Below are positions 44,145-54,900 of a stretch of DNA of 64,000 nucleotides, one piece after another. Source of the DNA: Verrucomicrobiota bacterium. GTDB lineage: Bacteria; Verrucomicrobiota; Verrucomicrobiia; Limisphaerales; UBA9464. A program made the position numbers and the translations under genes. Position 1 is the stretch's first letter. Each line of letters opens with the position of its first letter. Where the stretch lies: the NCBI GenBank assembly GCA_947454705.1, contig CANGKZ010000015.1:1-64000 (forward strand). The letters run 5' to 3'. Under the pieces are notes generated by a model. The model was not told where the DNA came from. It saw nothing but the letters and a program-made list of their open reading frames with translations, and did not search any database.

Positions 44145-44776
44145 ATTGCACCGAACTTCAACAACTCGCGGCCGCGTACGCCGCCGGTGCCCTGCCTCGC
44201 GCCGAGGCCGCTCGACTCGAAGCACTGGCCGCGCAGGATCCCGATGTTCGCATCGAGCTCGCCCGGTTCATCGATGCCGCCACCCACGCTGCTGCAGCTG
44301 CGGCGGTCGCGGCCCTGCCAACCGGTGCTCCGGTTCCCTCCGCCGCTGCGCGTGCGAGCATCCTTGATCGAATCGCCCGGACCCCGCAGTCGGTTCCCAA
44401 CCCGGCCCCCGCGTCCGAAGTCACCGCGCACCAATTCCTCCCGCACGCCGCGCGAAGCTGGATCCCCACCAAGGTCCCTGGATTCCGGATTCAGCCTCTG
44501 TCCGATGGCGCGGGACAGGGTTACCGCATGATGATTCTGGAACTCGATTCCGGCGCGGTCCTCCCGGCTCACGATCACGCCGGATGCGAGGAGCTTCTCA
44601 TTCTGTCGGGCGACCTGGTCACCGAGGGACGCACGATGGTGGCCGGCGACTTCATCCACTTCGACGCAGGCACGCACCACCACGCGTTGATGTCGCCCGG
44701 CGGATGCCGAGCGGTAATGGTCAGCCAGGTGCCCGCTTCGCCCGCCACACGTCAGGCCGCGGTGGCCGCAGGTTGA
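44141..44776 (+). CDS. ChrR-like cupin anti-sigma factor
   Basis: 211 aa. The N-terminal 80 residues are helical and would clamp the sigma factor. The C-terminal cupin (about 105-200) has metal-type ligands: LPAHDHAGCEELLILSG with His144, His146 and Glu150, and AGTHHHA with His179-181. Rhodobacter ChrR binds zinc in its N-terminal domain through H-x3-C-x2-C ligands; none of those cysteines is present here. Signal sensing would then rest on the cupin metal alone. In ChrR systems the trigger is singlet oxygen or organic peroxide. Confidence 0.85.
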   Translation: MNCTELQQLAAAYAAGALPRAEAARLEALAAQDPDVRIELARFIDAATHAAAAAAVAALPTGAPVPSAAARASILDRIARTPQSVPNPAPASEVTAHQFLPHAARSWIPTKVPGFRIQPLSDGAGQGYRMMILELDSGAVLPAHDHAGCEELLILSGDLVTEGRTMVAGDFIHFDAGTHHHALMSPGGCRAVMVSQVPASPATRQAAVAAG

Positions 44777-45555
44777 AGGGTGAACGGGGCGTTCCCGAGT
44801 TCGAACAGGGTGATCTCGGGTCGGCAGTTGAAACGCACGTTCAGCCGGAAGGTTCCAATCCCTGGGTTCACATACAACGTGCCACCCGGGGTCTCAAATT
44901 GACCTAGAATGTAGCGCCCCGTCAGCGTCGGCTGGACCAGTGCACCAATTCCGGGCAGACGAACCTGTCCTCCGTGGGAGTGCCCGGCCAGCATCAGATC
45001 CATCCGGGTGCCATTGAGAGAATCCGCCCAGAGGGGATAGTGCATCAACAGCAGGTTGAACGCTCCAGGCACGGTGGACACAGGACACGGGAGCCTGTCC
45101 ACCCCGGTTAGGTAAATCTCGCCGTCGGCCAGCGAAACCCGCTCATTCTGCAACCACGCGCCTCCGCCTGCGGAAAGGATCCGCCGTCCGATTCGAAAAT
45201 CCGCGCGTGCCCAATGATCGTGGTTCCCGGGCACCGCAAACAGCGGCGCACGGATTCCGCTGAGGATCTTCAGTGCCGGTTCAAAACGGGCCGCCTCCTC
45301 CACCAGATCTCCGGTGAAACAAACAAAATCCGGAACCAGACGGTTGATCTCGGAGACCACCCGCTCCAGATACTCCACGTCGCCCCGGAAATGCACATCG
45401 GTGAAGTGCACAAAACGGCGTCGCACCGGCCCCGAACCCACCTTCATGCGCCGCAACGACAACCACTCCGGCTCCAGCACGCAGGCCTCCGCCCCGGCCG
45501 CCAGGGGAACTCCCCCTGCGAGCAGGCTAAGAAAATGCCGACGTCGAATCTTCAT
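44752..45555 (-). CDS. Tat-exported metallophosphoesterase, YkuE/YaeI type
   Basis: 267 aa. The N-terminus MKIRRRHFLSLLAGGVPLAAG has a twin-arginine-like signal (RRRHFLSLL). Metal ligands follow in order: FVHFTDVHF (D-x-H), VCFTGDLVE (GD), AVPGNHDHW (GNHD), LLMHYPL and MLAGHSHGGQV (GHSHGG). YkuE-like enzymes are exported, metal-dependent phosphoesterases; some relatives act on UDP-diacylglucosamine or other lipid phosphates. It overlaps the cupin gene by 25 bp in convergent orientation, so the two transcripts may interfere. Substrate unknown. Confidence 0.9.
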   Translation of the reverse strand: MKIRRRHFLSLLAGGVPLAAGAEACVLEPEWLSLRRMKVGSGPVRRRFVHFTDVHFRGDVEYLERVVSEINRLVPDFVCFTGDLVEEAARFEPALKILSGIRAPLFAVPGNHDHWARADFRIGRRILSAGGGAWLQNERVSLADGEIYLTGVDRLPCPVSTVPGAFNLLLMHYPLWADSLNGTRMDLMLAGHSHGGQVRLPGIGALVQPTLTGRYILGQFETPGGTLYVNPGIGTFRLNVRFNCRPEITLFELGNAPFTLQPAATAA

Positions 45556-45663
45556 GCATCCAATCCCGAGCGCGGGAGGATTCCACCGATCGGATCCGCT
45601 TCGGAATTCCCGCTGCCGCTGCAGACACTGACACCAAGAAGAGTATGACGCTCAATCGGGGCA

Positions 45664-45698
45664 CAAAAAAACGGCCGCCCAACTTTGGGCCGGCCGTT
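45664..45698 (-). terminator. Rho-independent terminator of the ABC/DUF3299 operon
   Basis: On the minus strand AACGGCCG (45698-45691) pairs with CGGCCGTT (45677-45670), extended by an inner GGG/CCC pair, and is followed by a run of Ts (A-tract at 45665-45671). It lies 24 bp after the DUF3299 stop. Confidence 0.85.
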
Positions 45699-45721
45699 GA
45701 TTCGGAGGATCGCTGCAAAGC

Positions 45722-46360
45722 TCACAAGCCAGGGGCGTTCACCCGCTCGCCATCCATTTGATAGATGCCAACGAGGTAGCCGTTTTCGCGGATGGCCCCG
45801 ACCTTGAGTGTGCCCTGGAGCGTGACCGCTTGATCCATCACCGGCTTCACGCCCTTGCTGGTCATCTTGACCGACACCCACTCATTGATCTTGGGGACCG
45901 CGCCGTAGCAGCACATGGATTGATCGCGCATGATCAACAATTCGGTGACCAAGCCGCCCTCCACCTTGAGCGGAAGCATGAATCCCTTGAGCGCCACACG
46001 ACGGCCGTTGTAGGCCTTCACGTCGGCCGGGATCTGCTGGTCGGGATCCTTCGCCGCCACGGAATTCGTCGCACCGGGATCATCGGGCACGTCGTATTTG
46101 AACGCGCTCAACTTGTCGAACCCGACGGTGGCAAACCCGCCTTCGGTGGTTTCAGCCGCGGCCGGCTTGGCATTGGCATTGGCCTTCGCCTCGGCCGACG
46201 GGGCCACCGGCGACAGCGTCCGAATCGGCTCCCCGCGCGGTGCGGCGGTCACCGGACGGATGGGTTCACCGCGAACCGGCTTGGCGGCGTCGGCCGCAAA
46301 GAGGGAGGTCGCACTCAACCCGAGTGCCGCTCCGAGGAGCCAGGAATTCCAGAGTTTCAT
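45722..46360 (-). CDS. DUF3299 family exported protein
   Basis: 212 aa. Signal peptide MKLWNSWLLGAALGLSATSL to LFA. A linker of about 65 residues with two RGEPIRxxxP repeats leads to the conserved domain: VALKGFMLPLKVEGGLVTELLIM, then RDQSMCCYGAVPKINEWVSV. The C-C-x-G-x-x-P motif is the family mark and could bind a metal. In Vibrio, a DUF3299-type gene accompanies a zinc-related ABC system (Zrg), so a metal role is plausible; the link is from memory and inference. Its ATG overlaps the upstream lipoprotein stop. Last gene of the operon. Confidence 0.88.
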   Translation of the reverse strand: MKLWNSWLLGAALGLSATSLFAADAAKPVRGEPIRPVTAAPRGEPIRTLSPVAPSAEAKANANAKPAAAETTEGGFATVGFDKLSAFKYDVPDDPGATNSVAAKDPDQQIPADVKAYNGRRVALKGFMLPLKVEGGLVTELLIMRDQSMCCYGAVPKINEWVSVKMTSKGVKPVMDQAVTLQGTLKVGAIRENGYLVGIYQMDGERVNAPGL

Positions 46361-46872
46361 TCGTTGCCTTTCGGAAAATTGAACGCGACGTCGCGATAGG
46401 TCTTACCCCGGACGGTAAGCTCCTGAAGCCGGGCGTCAAAGCTGGGGTTCGACTTCAGCCACTCTGCCGCCCCTTCAAACTGCGAGGTATCCCCCGCCCG
46501 CTCGCCGGTCGCCTGATTCGCCACCGCCTTGAGTTCGAGCACCTGCTCCGTGCCTCCGATGGACGCCGTGATCCGCAGAGACGGCGCGGGCACCCGGAGG
46601 AATTGCTCCAGTTCCCCGTCCATCACGTAGGCCGTCATCTTCCCAGCCGCGGCATCCACCACCAGCTCGAGGTGATGCTCCTCGTGTCCCAACACCACCG
46701 CCGTGCCGCCATGCGGGGCCACGTGCTCATGATGCTGATGCGCGGCCGCGGGCGCCGCCTTGCCGGAATCCGATTTCTGTCCGCAACCGGAGAAGACCAG
46801 CACCAGCGACAGCGCCGCCACCGGGGAGAAACGCCGGAGGGTCATTCCTGAGATTGAATCGATGCGTTCCAT
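46357..46872 (-). CDS. His-rich lipoprotein of a metal-related ABC operon
   Basis: 171 aa from the ATG at 46872; the ATG at 46845 is an equally good start. ALSLVLVFSGC is a lipobox with the lipidated Cys at residue 30. The mature N-terminus is rich in His: AHQHHEHVAPHGGTAVVLGH then EEHHLELVVD, a likely Zn, Cu or Ni binding site. The rest is a small beta domain. It lies between an FtsX-like permease and a DUF3299 gene, with a stop/start overlap to the latter. It probably acts as the periplasmic metal-binding or sensing part of that system. Confidence 0.82.
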   Translation of the reverse strand: MERIDSISGMTLRRFSPVAALSLVLVFSGCGQKSDSGKAAPAAAHQHHEHVAPHGGTAVVLGHEEHHLELVVDAAAGKMTAYVMDGELEQFLRVPAPSLRITASIGGTEQVLELKAVANQATGERAGDTSQFEGAAEWLKSNPSFDARLQELTVRGKTYRDVAFNFPKGNE

Positions 46873-46904
46873 TTTCGGTACAAGGTCGGACGAAGACACC
46901 CGGC

Positions 46905-48110
46905 TCAAGATTCGGGGGAAAGTCCGTCGGCCACGTCGGTGCGGTAGGCCTTGAGGGCCGGAACCACTCCGGCGAGGGCCGACATGCCCATCATGGCCAG
47001 CGGAGCCCACAGGAAGACCGCATTGGGTGCGAGCGGGTCGAGCACCACGCCCGTCTGCGCGCGGATAACCCAGGCCACGACATACAAAATCGCCAGGTAG
47101 ATCGCAAAGCCCACCGCCATGCCCAGCGCCGCCACGGTCACGGCTTCGAGGACGATGGCGCTGAACACCGTATGACGTCGCGCCCCAAGGGCCCGGAGAA
47201 TGGCCAGGTCGCGTTTCCGGGCACTCATCGAATTGTAAATGCCGGCCAACACCGAACCCGTCGCCACCAGCGCCACGAGCCACGCCACGAGTTCCAACAC
47301 CCTGTCAAACCAGCCAAACCGCTCGAACAAATACGCCACCTGCTCCGCGATCGGCCAGGCCAGCGTGAGACGGTTGCCCTGCCGGTTGTAGAGCAGCTCC
47401 AGTGGTTTTCCGGCAATGGGCGTGCGGAGCTTGATGAGCACCGCGCTGACATCCGTCGCCGCATCTGGATTGTGCCCGCTCATATTTTGAAGCCCGGCGA
47501 GCGGGATCCAAATGACCCGATCCGCCGGCGTGTTCGATGGCTCCAAAATTCCGACCACCACGTAGGTGTCCTGGTGCTGCGCCTTCGGATCGAAGTTCAA
47601 TCCGTGATACGGGTGGAACGAGTCCCCCACCTTCAACCCAAGCTGCCGCGCGGCAAAACTTCCCACCAGGGCCTCGCGGTAGCCGTCCTCGAACACGCGT
47701 CCTCCGGCCCCCACTGCGAATTTTTTCCCCGCGCCATAGCCGGCTTCGGTGAACATCTGAGGAAGCGTCCCCACGAGCCGGTAGCCTTGGTAATTATCCC
47801 CCACCGCGATCGGAATCGCGAGGGCGACGGCCCGATTCGAGGAGACGTCGAGGTAATCATTCCACGGCACATTTCCCGCCGAGGCTTCGAGGTGGAAAAT
47901 GGCGTTCAGGACCAGCTGGAGCTTCGATCCACGGGCGCCGAGCACCGCGTCCCAACCGCCGGTCTGGCCGGTGAAGGTGTCGTGCGCCTGGCGCTTCACC
48001 ACCCACACCGACATGAGCAGTCCGCCCGCCAGCGCAATGGCCAGGGCGGTGACCACCGTGGAGAGCGCGTGCTGGCGCAGGCTGCGCCGAACGAGAAGCC
48101 AGAGCGTCAT
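46905..48110 (-). CDS. ABC transporter permease, FtsX/MacB family
   Basis: 401 aa. Four membrane spans in the FtsX pattern: one near residues 18-40 (VVTALAIALAGGLLMSVWVV), a periplasmic domain of about 220 residues, then three spans from about 265 on (VAWLVALVATGSVLAGIYNS, VAALGMAVGFAIYLAILYVV, WAPLAMMGMSALAGVVPAL). SARKRDLAILRALGARRHTV is the family signature between spans 2 and 3. These permeases do not import in the usual way; they move lipoproteins, use mechanical force or help export. The start overlaps the ATPase stop (ATGA). Confidence 0.92.
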   Translation of the reverse strand: MTLWLLVRRSLRQHALSTVVTALAIALAGGLLMSVWVVKRQAHDTFTGQTGGWDAVLGARGSKLQLVLNAIFHLEASAGNVPWNDYLDVSSNRAVALAIPIAVGDNYQGYRLVGTLPQMFTEAGYGAGKKFAVGAGGRVFEDGYREALVGSFAARQLGLKVGDSFHPYHGLNFDPKAQHQDTYVVVGILEPSNTPADRVIWIPLAGLQNMSGHNPDAATDVSAVLIKLRTPIAGKPLELLYNRQGNRLTLAWPIAEQVAYLFERFGWFDRVLELVAWLVALVATGSVLAGIYNSMSARKRDLAILRALGARRHTVFSAIVLEAVTVAALGMAVGFAIYLAILYVVAWVIRAQTGVVLDPLAPNAVFLWAPLAMMGMSALAGVVPALKAYRTDVADGLSPES

Positions 48111-48790
48111 CGCGGGCCCCCCGTTCGTGCGGCGTGATTGATGTCCGCCAGCGCCCGCTGGTCGGCGAATTGCGAGAGGATCTCCCGGTCGTGACTCACC
48201 AACAGCAGCGCCGCCCCGACCTCCTCGCAGGCACTGCGGATCAGTTTCAAGGCCTCGTGCGCATGAACGGAGTCGAGGTTGCCGGTCGGTTCATCTGCGA
48301 GGACCAATTTTGGGCGGTTGGCCAGCGCCCGGGCCACCGCCACCCGCTGCTGTTGTCCGGTCGAGAGCTGACGCGGCCGGTGGTTCAACCGGTCTCCCAG
48401 CCCCACCCGCTGGAGCAACTCCACCGCGCGCTCGCGGTTGACGCCGTCGCCGAACGACATTCCCAGCAGCACGTTTTCCAAAACTGAGAATCCCTGGAGC
48501 AGATTGAAGGTTTGGAAAATGTACCCGATGGAGCGCGCCCGAAGCCGGTCGCGCGCGGATTCGCCGAGGGTAGAAATCTCCACCCCATCCAGCACCAGGC
48601 GGCCGGAATCGGCCCCAAGAATCCCTGCAATCAGGTGCAAAAACGTGGTTTTACCCGTTCCGCTGGGACCGCTGAGGGCCACTTGGGCCCGCTCCTCCAG
48701 TTGGAACGATGGGATGCGGACAACCTCATGGAGCGTCCCTTCCGGAGTTCGGTAGGACTTTCGAAGGTCTTGAATCTCAAGCAGGGCCAT
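48107..48790 (-). CDS. ABC transporter ATP-binding protein, LolD/MacB type
   Basis: 227 aa from the ATG at 48790 ([13 protein letters not shown]). Walker [21 protein letters not shown]-loop [15 protein letters not shown], signature [16 protein letters not shown] (LSTGQ variant of LSGGQ), Walker [13 protein letters not shown] and H-loop LLVSHDRE are present. It powers the FtsX-like permease encoded by the next gene (4-bp overlap). Together with the His-rich lipoprotein and DUF3299 protein it forms a four-gene operon. The giant surface protein diverges from it, leaving 154 bp for two promoters. Confidence 0.94.
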   Translation of the reverse strand: MALLEIQDLRKSYRTPEGTLHEVVRIPSFQLEERAQVALSGPSGTGKTTFLHLIAGILGADSGRLVLDGVEISTLGESARDRLRARSIGYIFQTFNLLQGFSVLENVLLGMSFGDGVNRERAVELLQRVGLGDRLNHRPRQLSTGQQQRVAVARALANRPKLVLADEPTGNLDSVHAHEALKLIRSACEEVGAALLLVSHDREILSQFADQRALADINHAARTGGPR

Positions 48791-48944
48791 GACGGACGGA
48801 TCAGCCTGCGCACGCAGGGCGTGGGGAGTCAATGGGCGGAGTGGACTCCCCGGGTGACGATCTCCACGCAGGGGAGGTTGGGAACTTTTGCCGGAAACCG
48901 TCTCGCTATCGGCCCGGGTTTTGCTTCTTTTTCACCCCACCACT

Positions 48945-51900
48945 ATGCCCGTGCCTACGCAGCATTGCTCTCGTTTCAGGACTTCTGAACTCCCCGTGGT
49001 CGCCCCCGCGCGCTGGACCCGATGGCTTCCGGGGATGGCCGCGCTCGGACTCTGCCTCAGCACCGGGGTCGGATTGCCCGTGAAGGCCGGGTCCATCCTG
49101 CGCGAAGTCTTCCGCGGCATCGGGGGAAGCACGCTGGCCGATCTGACCAACAGCCCGGCCTATCCCAACAGTCCCTCGCAAACCAACCTGGTCACCACCT
49201 TCTTCGAGTCGCCCTCCAATTTCGACGAAGCCTACGGGCAGCGAATGCACGGCTACATCGTGCCTCCCGTCACGGGCGACTACACGTTCTGGATCGCCAC
49301 GGACGACGCCGGTGGCCTGTTCCTGAGCACCGATGACGACCCCGCGAACGCGGTGCAGATTGCGGCCGTGCTGGGCTACACCGCCCCCAGGGCCTGGGAC
49401 GTGGAACCCGGACAGAAATCCAATCCGATCCGCCTCGAAGCCGGTCGTAACTACTACATCTCCGCCCTGCAAAAGGAAGGCGGCGGCGGCGATAACCTCG
49501 CCGTCCGTTGGAAGCGTCCCGACGGCGTGGACCAGGGCCCCATTCCCGCCACGTACCTCCTGCCGTACGGAACGGCGATTTCCGCCCCGTCCATTTCCGC
49601 CTCCCCCACCAACACCACCGCGGTCGAAGGCCAGATTGCCTCATTTTCGGTACAGGTCCGAAACAAGGACCAGGTCTCGTACCAATGGAACCGGAATGGA
49701 AACCCGATTCCAGGAGCCACCACGCGGGTGCTCAGCTTTGGGCCGGTCTCCCTGGACGACAAGGGTGCCAAGTTCAGCGCCACGGTCTGGAACGCGCTCG
49801 GAACCAATGTCTCGGGCGACGGCGTTCTCGATGTCACACCCGACGTCACCGCGCCGTTGCTGATCAGTGCGTCGAATCTCGGCACCGCGGCGATCCAGCT
49901 GCGGTTCAACGAAGCGGTCAGCGCCGCAAGCGCCACCGTGGCCTCGAACTACAAGATCAGTCCTGATACCGCAGTCCTTGCCGCATCGCTTGGATCCGAT
50001 CCGACCCAGGTCCTGCTCACCACCGCCTCGCTCACCCCCGGGGTCGAATACACCATCACTCTTTCAGGCATCGAGGACACCGCACGCACGCCGAACGCGG
50101 TTGCCGCGGGGACCGTGTTCCGGTTCAAGGTGCTTGAATTGTTCAGCCAACCCATCGGGACTTCGACCGCCGCCATCGAGCGTATTAGTCCGTCGGCCTT
50201 CAACCTGTCGGGCGGCACCGGAGACATCGGCGGCACCACCGACCGGTTTCAATACGCCTGGGAAAAGCGCTCCGGGAATTTCGACGTGCAGGTGCGCGTG
50301 GCCGATCTCGGGATCCTGGATCCCTTCAGCAAGGCCGGATTGATGGTCCGTTCCGACATCACCGCCAACGCTTCGTTCGCCGCCGTCTTCTCCGCCTCCG
50401 CGCAGGTGGGCAGTGCCTTTACCTCCCGCGCGAGCACCGGAGCCACGGCGACGAGTGCCGGCCGGTTCCCCGTCAATTACCCGCAGTCCTGGCTGCGACT
50501 GCGCCGCGCCGGAAACGTATTCACCGGCTACGCCAGCCTCGACGGCATCGGATGGTACCAACTTGGAACCGCGACCGTGACCGTTCCCACGACGGTCTAT
50601 CTCGGCCTCGCTTTGAGCAGCGGCAGCACCACAGATCCAAGCGTCGCGCAATTCCGCGACTACGGCGCCACCACGAGCTTTGCCGTCGCCGGCATCCCGA
50701 CCACTCGCGAGCCTCTGGGCCCCTCCAGCCGCCGGACCGGCCTCGTCTTCTCCGAGATCATGTACCACCCGCGCAATCCCGCGGGCGTGACCAACAACCT
50801 CGAATACATCGAAATCTCCAATGCCGGTTCCATTTTCGAGGACATCTCCGGATGGACGATCCACGGCGGCATCGATTTCCAATTCCCCCCCAAGACCGTG
50901 ATCCCCGCTTCGGGAATCCTCGTGGTGGCCAAGGATCCCGAAGCCATCCAGCGAACCTACGGCATCACCAATGTCACCGGCCCCTTCACGGGAGCCCTGA
51001 ACAACGCCGGCGATTCCCTCACCCTCAGCGACACCTTCGGGGCCACCAAGCTGAAGATGTCCTACGGATCCTCCGGCCCCTGGCCCGCCTCGGCCGATGG
51101 GGCCGGTCATTCGCTCATTCTGGCCCGCGCCAGCTATGGTGAAAACGACCCGCGCGCGTGGAGTCAGAGTGAGCTCATCGGCGGCACCCCGGGACGTCTC
51201 GACGCCATCCTCCCGTTCGCTCAGCGCGGCGTGGTGATCAACGAATTTCTCGCCCACCCGAAGGATCCCGCCGGCGCCTTCATCGAATTGTACAACCCCA
51301 CCGGGAGCGCGATCGACCTCGCTGGTTGCGTGCTGTCGCCCGACCCTCTCGCTTCGGGATATCGCATCCCCGCCGGCACCAGCATCGCCGCGCGCGGCTA
51401 CCTCCAATTCCCGGCCGCGCAACTCGGCTTCAGCCCCGAGGCCGCCGGAGGGACGCTCTACCTGATCAATCCCGAGACCACCCGGGTCATCGATTCCATC
51501 CGCTACGACGATCAGGAACTCGAGGTCGCCTTCGGACGTTCCCCGGACGGAGCCCCCACCGTGCGACGCCTCTCCGCAGCAACGCAGGGAGCTTCGAATG
51601 CGCCGTGGAAGGTCGAGGACGTGGTCATCAACGAAATCATGTACGCGCCGATCTCGGGCGACGCCGACGACGAATTCATCGAGCTCCACAATCGCTCCTC
51701 CAAGACGGTGGATCTGACCGGTTGGCGTTTCGTCGATGGCATCGACTTCAAGATTCCCTCCGGCACCACCCTTCCCGCCGGTGGATTTCTAGTAATCGCC
51801 CACAATCGGGACCGGCTGCTCACCAATTATCCGAATCTCACCACCGCCAATACCGTGGGCGGATTCAGCAAATCGATCCCCAACGGCGGCCGCATCGCCC

Positions 51901-54900
51901 TTGCCAGTGCAGATCTCCTCAGCACCACCAACACCCTCGGCGAGGTTCAAAGCAGCACCCTTCATCCGGTGGTTTCCGAAGTGACGTTTGTAAACGGCGG
52001 CCGCTGGGGCAAGTACTCCAATCGCGGCGGATCCAGTCTTGAACTTGTTGATCCCCGGGGCGATTTGCTTCGTCCCTCGAGCTGGGCCGATTCCGACGAG
52101 ACCACCAAAGCCGCCTGGACCTCGTTCACCTACACCGGCCCGGTGGACAACGCGAACACCGGCTTCTCGATGAACCGGTTGTACCTCCTGATGCAGGGCC
52201 TCGGCGAATGCCTCGTGGATGATGTCTCCGTGAGCCGCGCCGGATCGACCAACCTGTTGAGCAACGGCGGGTTCGAATCCGGCTCCACCGGTTGGACCAT
52301 CACCGGGGACCACAGCGCATCGGCACTCGAAAGCACCGGCGCCGCCAACGGCAATTTCAGCCTCCATCTGCGGGCCACCGGACACGGTGACACCGGCATC
52401 AACAGCGTCCGCGGCGCCATGACCGCCGCCATTCCGGCCAGCGGATCCGTGACCCTCGCCTGTTCCACGCGCTGGCTCGCGGGCTGGCCCGAGATTCTGG
52501 TTCGCGTCCGCGGCAACGGCATTGAAATGCCCGTCCGCCTCAATGTCCCCAAAAACCTCGGCACCCCGGGCCTGCCCAACAGCCGTCGCGTGGACAACGC
52601 AGGCCCCGCCATCTTCGACGTCACCCACACCCCCGCCCTGCCCAAGGCCAGCGAGCCCGTGGTCATCTCGGCGCGGGTGTCCGATCCCGACGGCCTCTCA
52701 CGCGTCGTGGCCCGCTATCGTCTCGACGCTTCTCTCTCCACCACCGACCTCGTGCTGCACGACGACGGAGTGGGTGGCGATCAGGTCGCCGGCGACGGAA
52801 TCTACTCCGCCACGCTGAGCGGCCGGACCGCCGGCACGACGGCGGCATTTCGAATCATCGCCACCGACGCTGCCGCCACCCCCGCGACCGAAATCTTCCC
52901 TGGCACCAACCTGATCTCCGTGGGGCTTCCGTACCCCGAGGCCTACATCCGATGGGATGACCCGCAACCGGTCGGAAGCTTCGCGCACTATCACCTGTGG
53001 AGCTCCTCCGCCACCGAAGCCAAACGCAACGGTGCGCTCAACAACACCTACCGGGACGCCACCCTCGTGTATGGAAACTTCCGTGCGATGTACAACGTCG
53101 GATTCCGCGACAAGGGGAGCCCCTTCCACGGCGGCGCCGGCAGCTTCGCGCTGACAGGGCCGGACGACGAACCCCTGCTCGGCACCACCGACCGCGTCTT
53201 CCGGACCACCGGCAACGGAGATCGCGAAGAGACCGCCCTCCGCAATCAGCTCTGCGCCTGGATCGGACGCCAGATGTCCATCCCCTACCTCCACTCGCAC
53301 TACATGCAGCTCTTCCGCAACGGGGGCCAGGTGTACAACCTCATGCAGGACGAGGAAAACCCGTCCGGCTCCTACGCCAAGAGCTGGTTCCCCAACAGCG
53401 GCGAAGGCGATCTGTACAAGATTGCCGTGTGGTTCGAGTTCCAGGACGACAACTCGAACTTCAACAGCATCAGCGCAACGCTGGACGATTTCAAAACCAC
53501 CGGCGGCGCCCGGAAGCTCGCGCGTTACCGATGGAACTGGCAGACCCGCACCATCGGCGGCACTGCCAACAACTACACCAACATCTTCAACCTCGTGGCC
53601 CTCGCCAACGACACCACCACCAACTTCGTTTCCAACCTTCTGCCGGTCGTGGACGCCGAGGAGTGGATGCGCGTGCTGGTGTATGATCGCGTCCTGGGCA
53701 ACTGGGACTCGTGGACCTTCAGCGTGGGGCAAAACATGTACGCGCTGAAGCAGGACAACGGGCCCTGGGTCCTGATGCCCTGGGACATCGACTTCACCCT
53801 CGGCCTCGGAAACGCCGCGAACGACAGCCTGTTCGTAAACAATGAGGACGGCGTGATGGTCCGCTGGTTCAACACTCCGGCGATCCGGCGCATGATGTGG
53901 CGGGCGTATCGCACTGCCGCAAACGGTCCGCTGCTGCCCGAGAATTTTACACCCGTAATCGACGCACGGCGCACCCAGCTTCTCCGCAACGCTGTCTCCA
54001 GCCTCTCCGCTCCCTCGAGCGTGATCAGTTATCTCAATCAACGGCGCACCTACATCCAATCCCAGCTGCAGGCCTCCGAACCCGCTGCGTTCGCCATCAC
54101 CAGCAACAACGGCTCGGATTACACCTCTTCCACCGCCACCACCACGATCCGCGGAACCGCGCCGTTCTCGATCGTCGGCATCGCGGTCAACGATGTTCCC
54201 TATCCCGTGACCTGGGTGGATCAGGGAACCTTCTCCATCTCCGTCCCCCTCACCGCCGCGGTGAATCCGCTGCGGCTCACCGGTCTGGATCAGTCCGGCA
54301 ACGCGATCCCGGGATTCTCCAAGCAGATCACCGTCTCGTACCCGGGCGCCATTCCCCAGGCCAAGGACTTCGTGGTGATCAACGAAATCCACTACAACCC
54401 GATCGAACCCAACGCCTCATTCGTGGAGCTCTACAACCGCTCCACCACCACGCCGTTCGACCTCTCGGGCATGCGATTCCAGGGTCTGAGCCTCACCATT
54501 CCCGACGGCACCCTCATCCCCGCCAACGGCTATCTCGTCTTCGCCAAGAACCGCGCCAGCTTTGCCGGCGTGTTCGGCGCCACCGTCCCCGTCGCCGGGG
54601 AATTCGGTGGATCCCTCGACAACAACGGTGAGCACCTGAAGCTCTACGTTCCCGCAGGACTCGGCGGAACCAACGACCTCATCATCACCGATGTCCGCTA
54701 CTCGAGCCGCGCCCCCTGGACCACCAACGCCAACGGCTTTGGCCCCTCGCTCCAACTCATCGACCCCTCGCAAGGCTCCTGGCGCGTGGCGAACTGGACC
54801 ACCACCGCTACCAATGCCGTCGTTCGTGCCACTCCGGGCAAGATCAACAACACCCGCGCCACGCTCCAGCCGTTCCCATCGCTCTGGATCAATGAAGTCC

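Noticed and set aside
50064-51689. Minus-strand open frames within the giant gene (541 codons and others)
   Set aside because: Shadows of the 3,310-aa reading frame, which has clear domains throughout.
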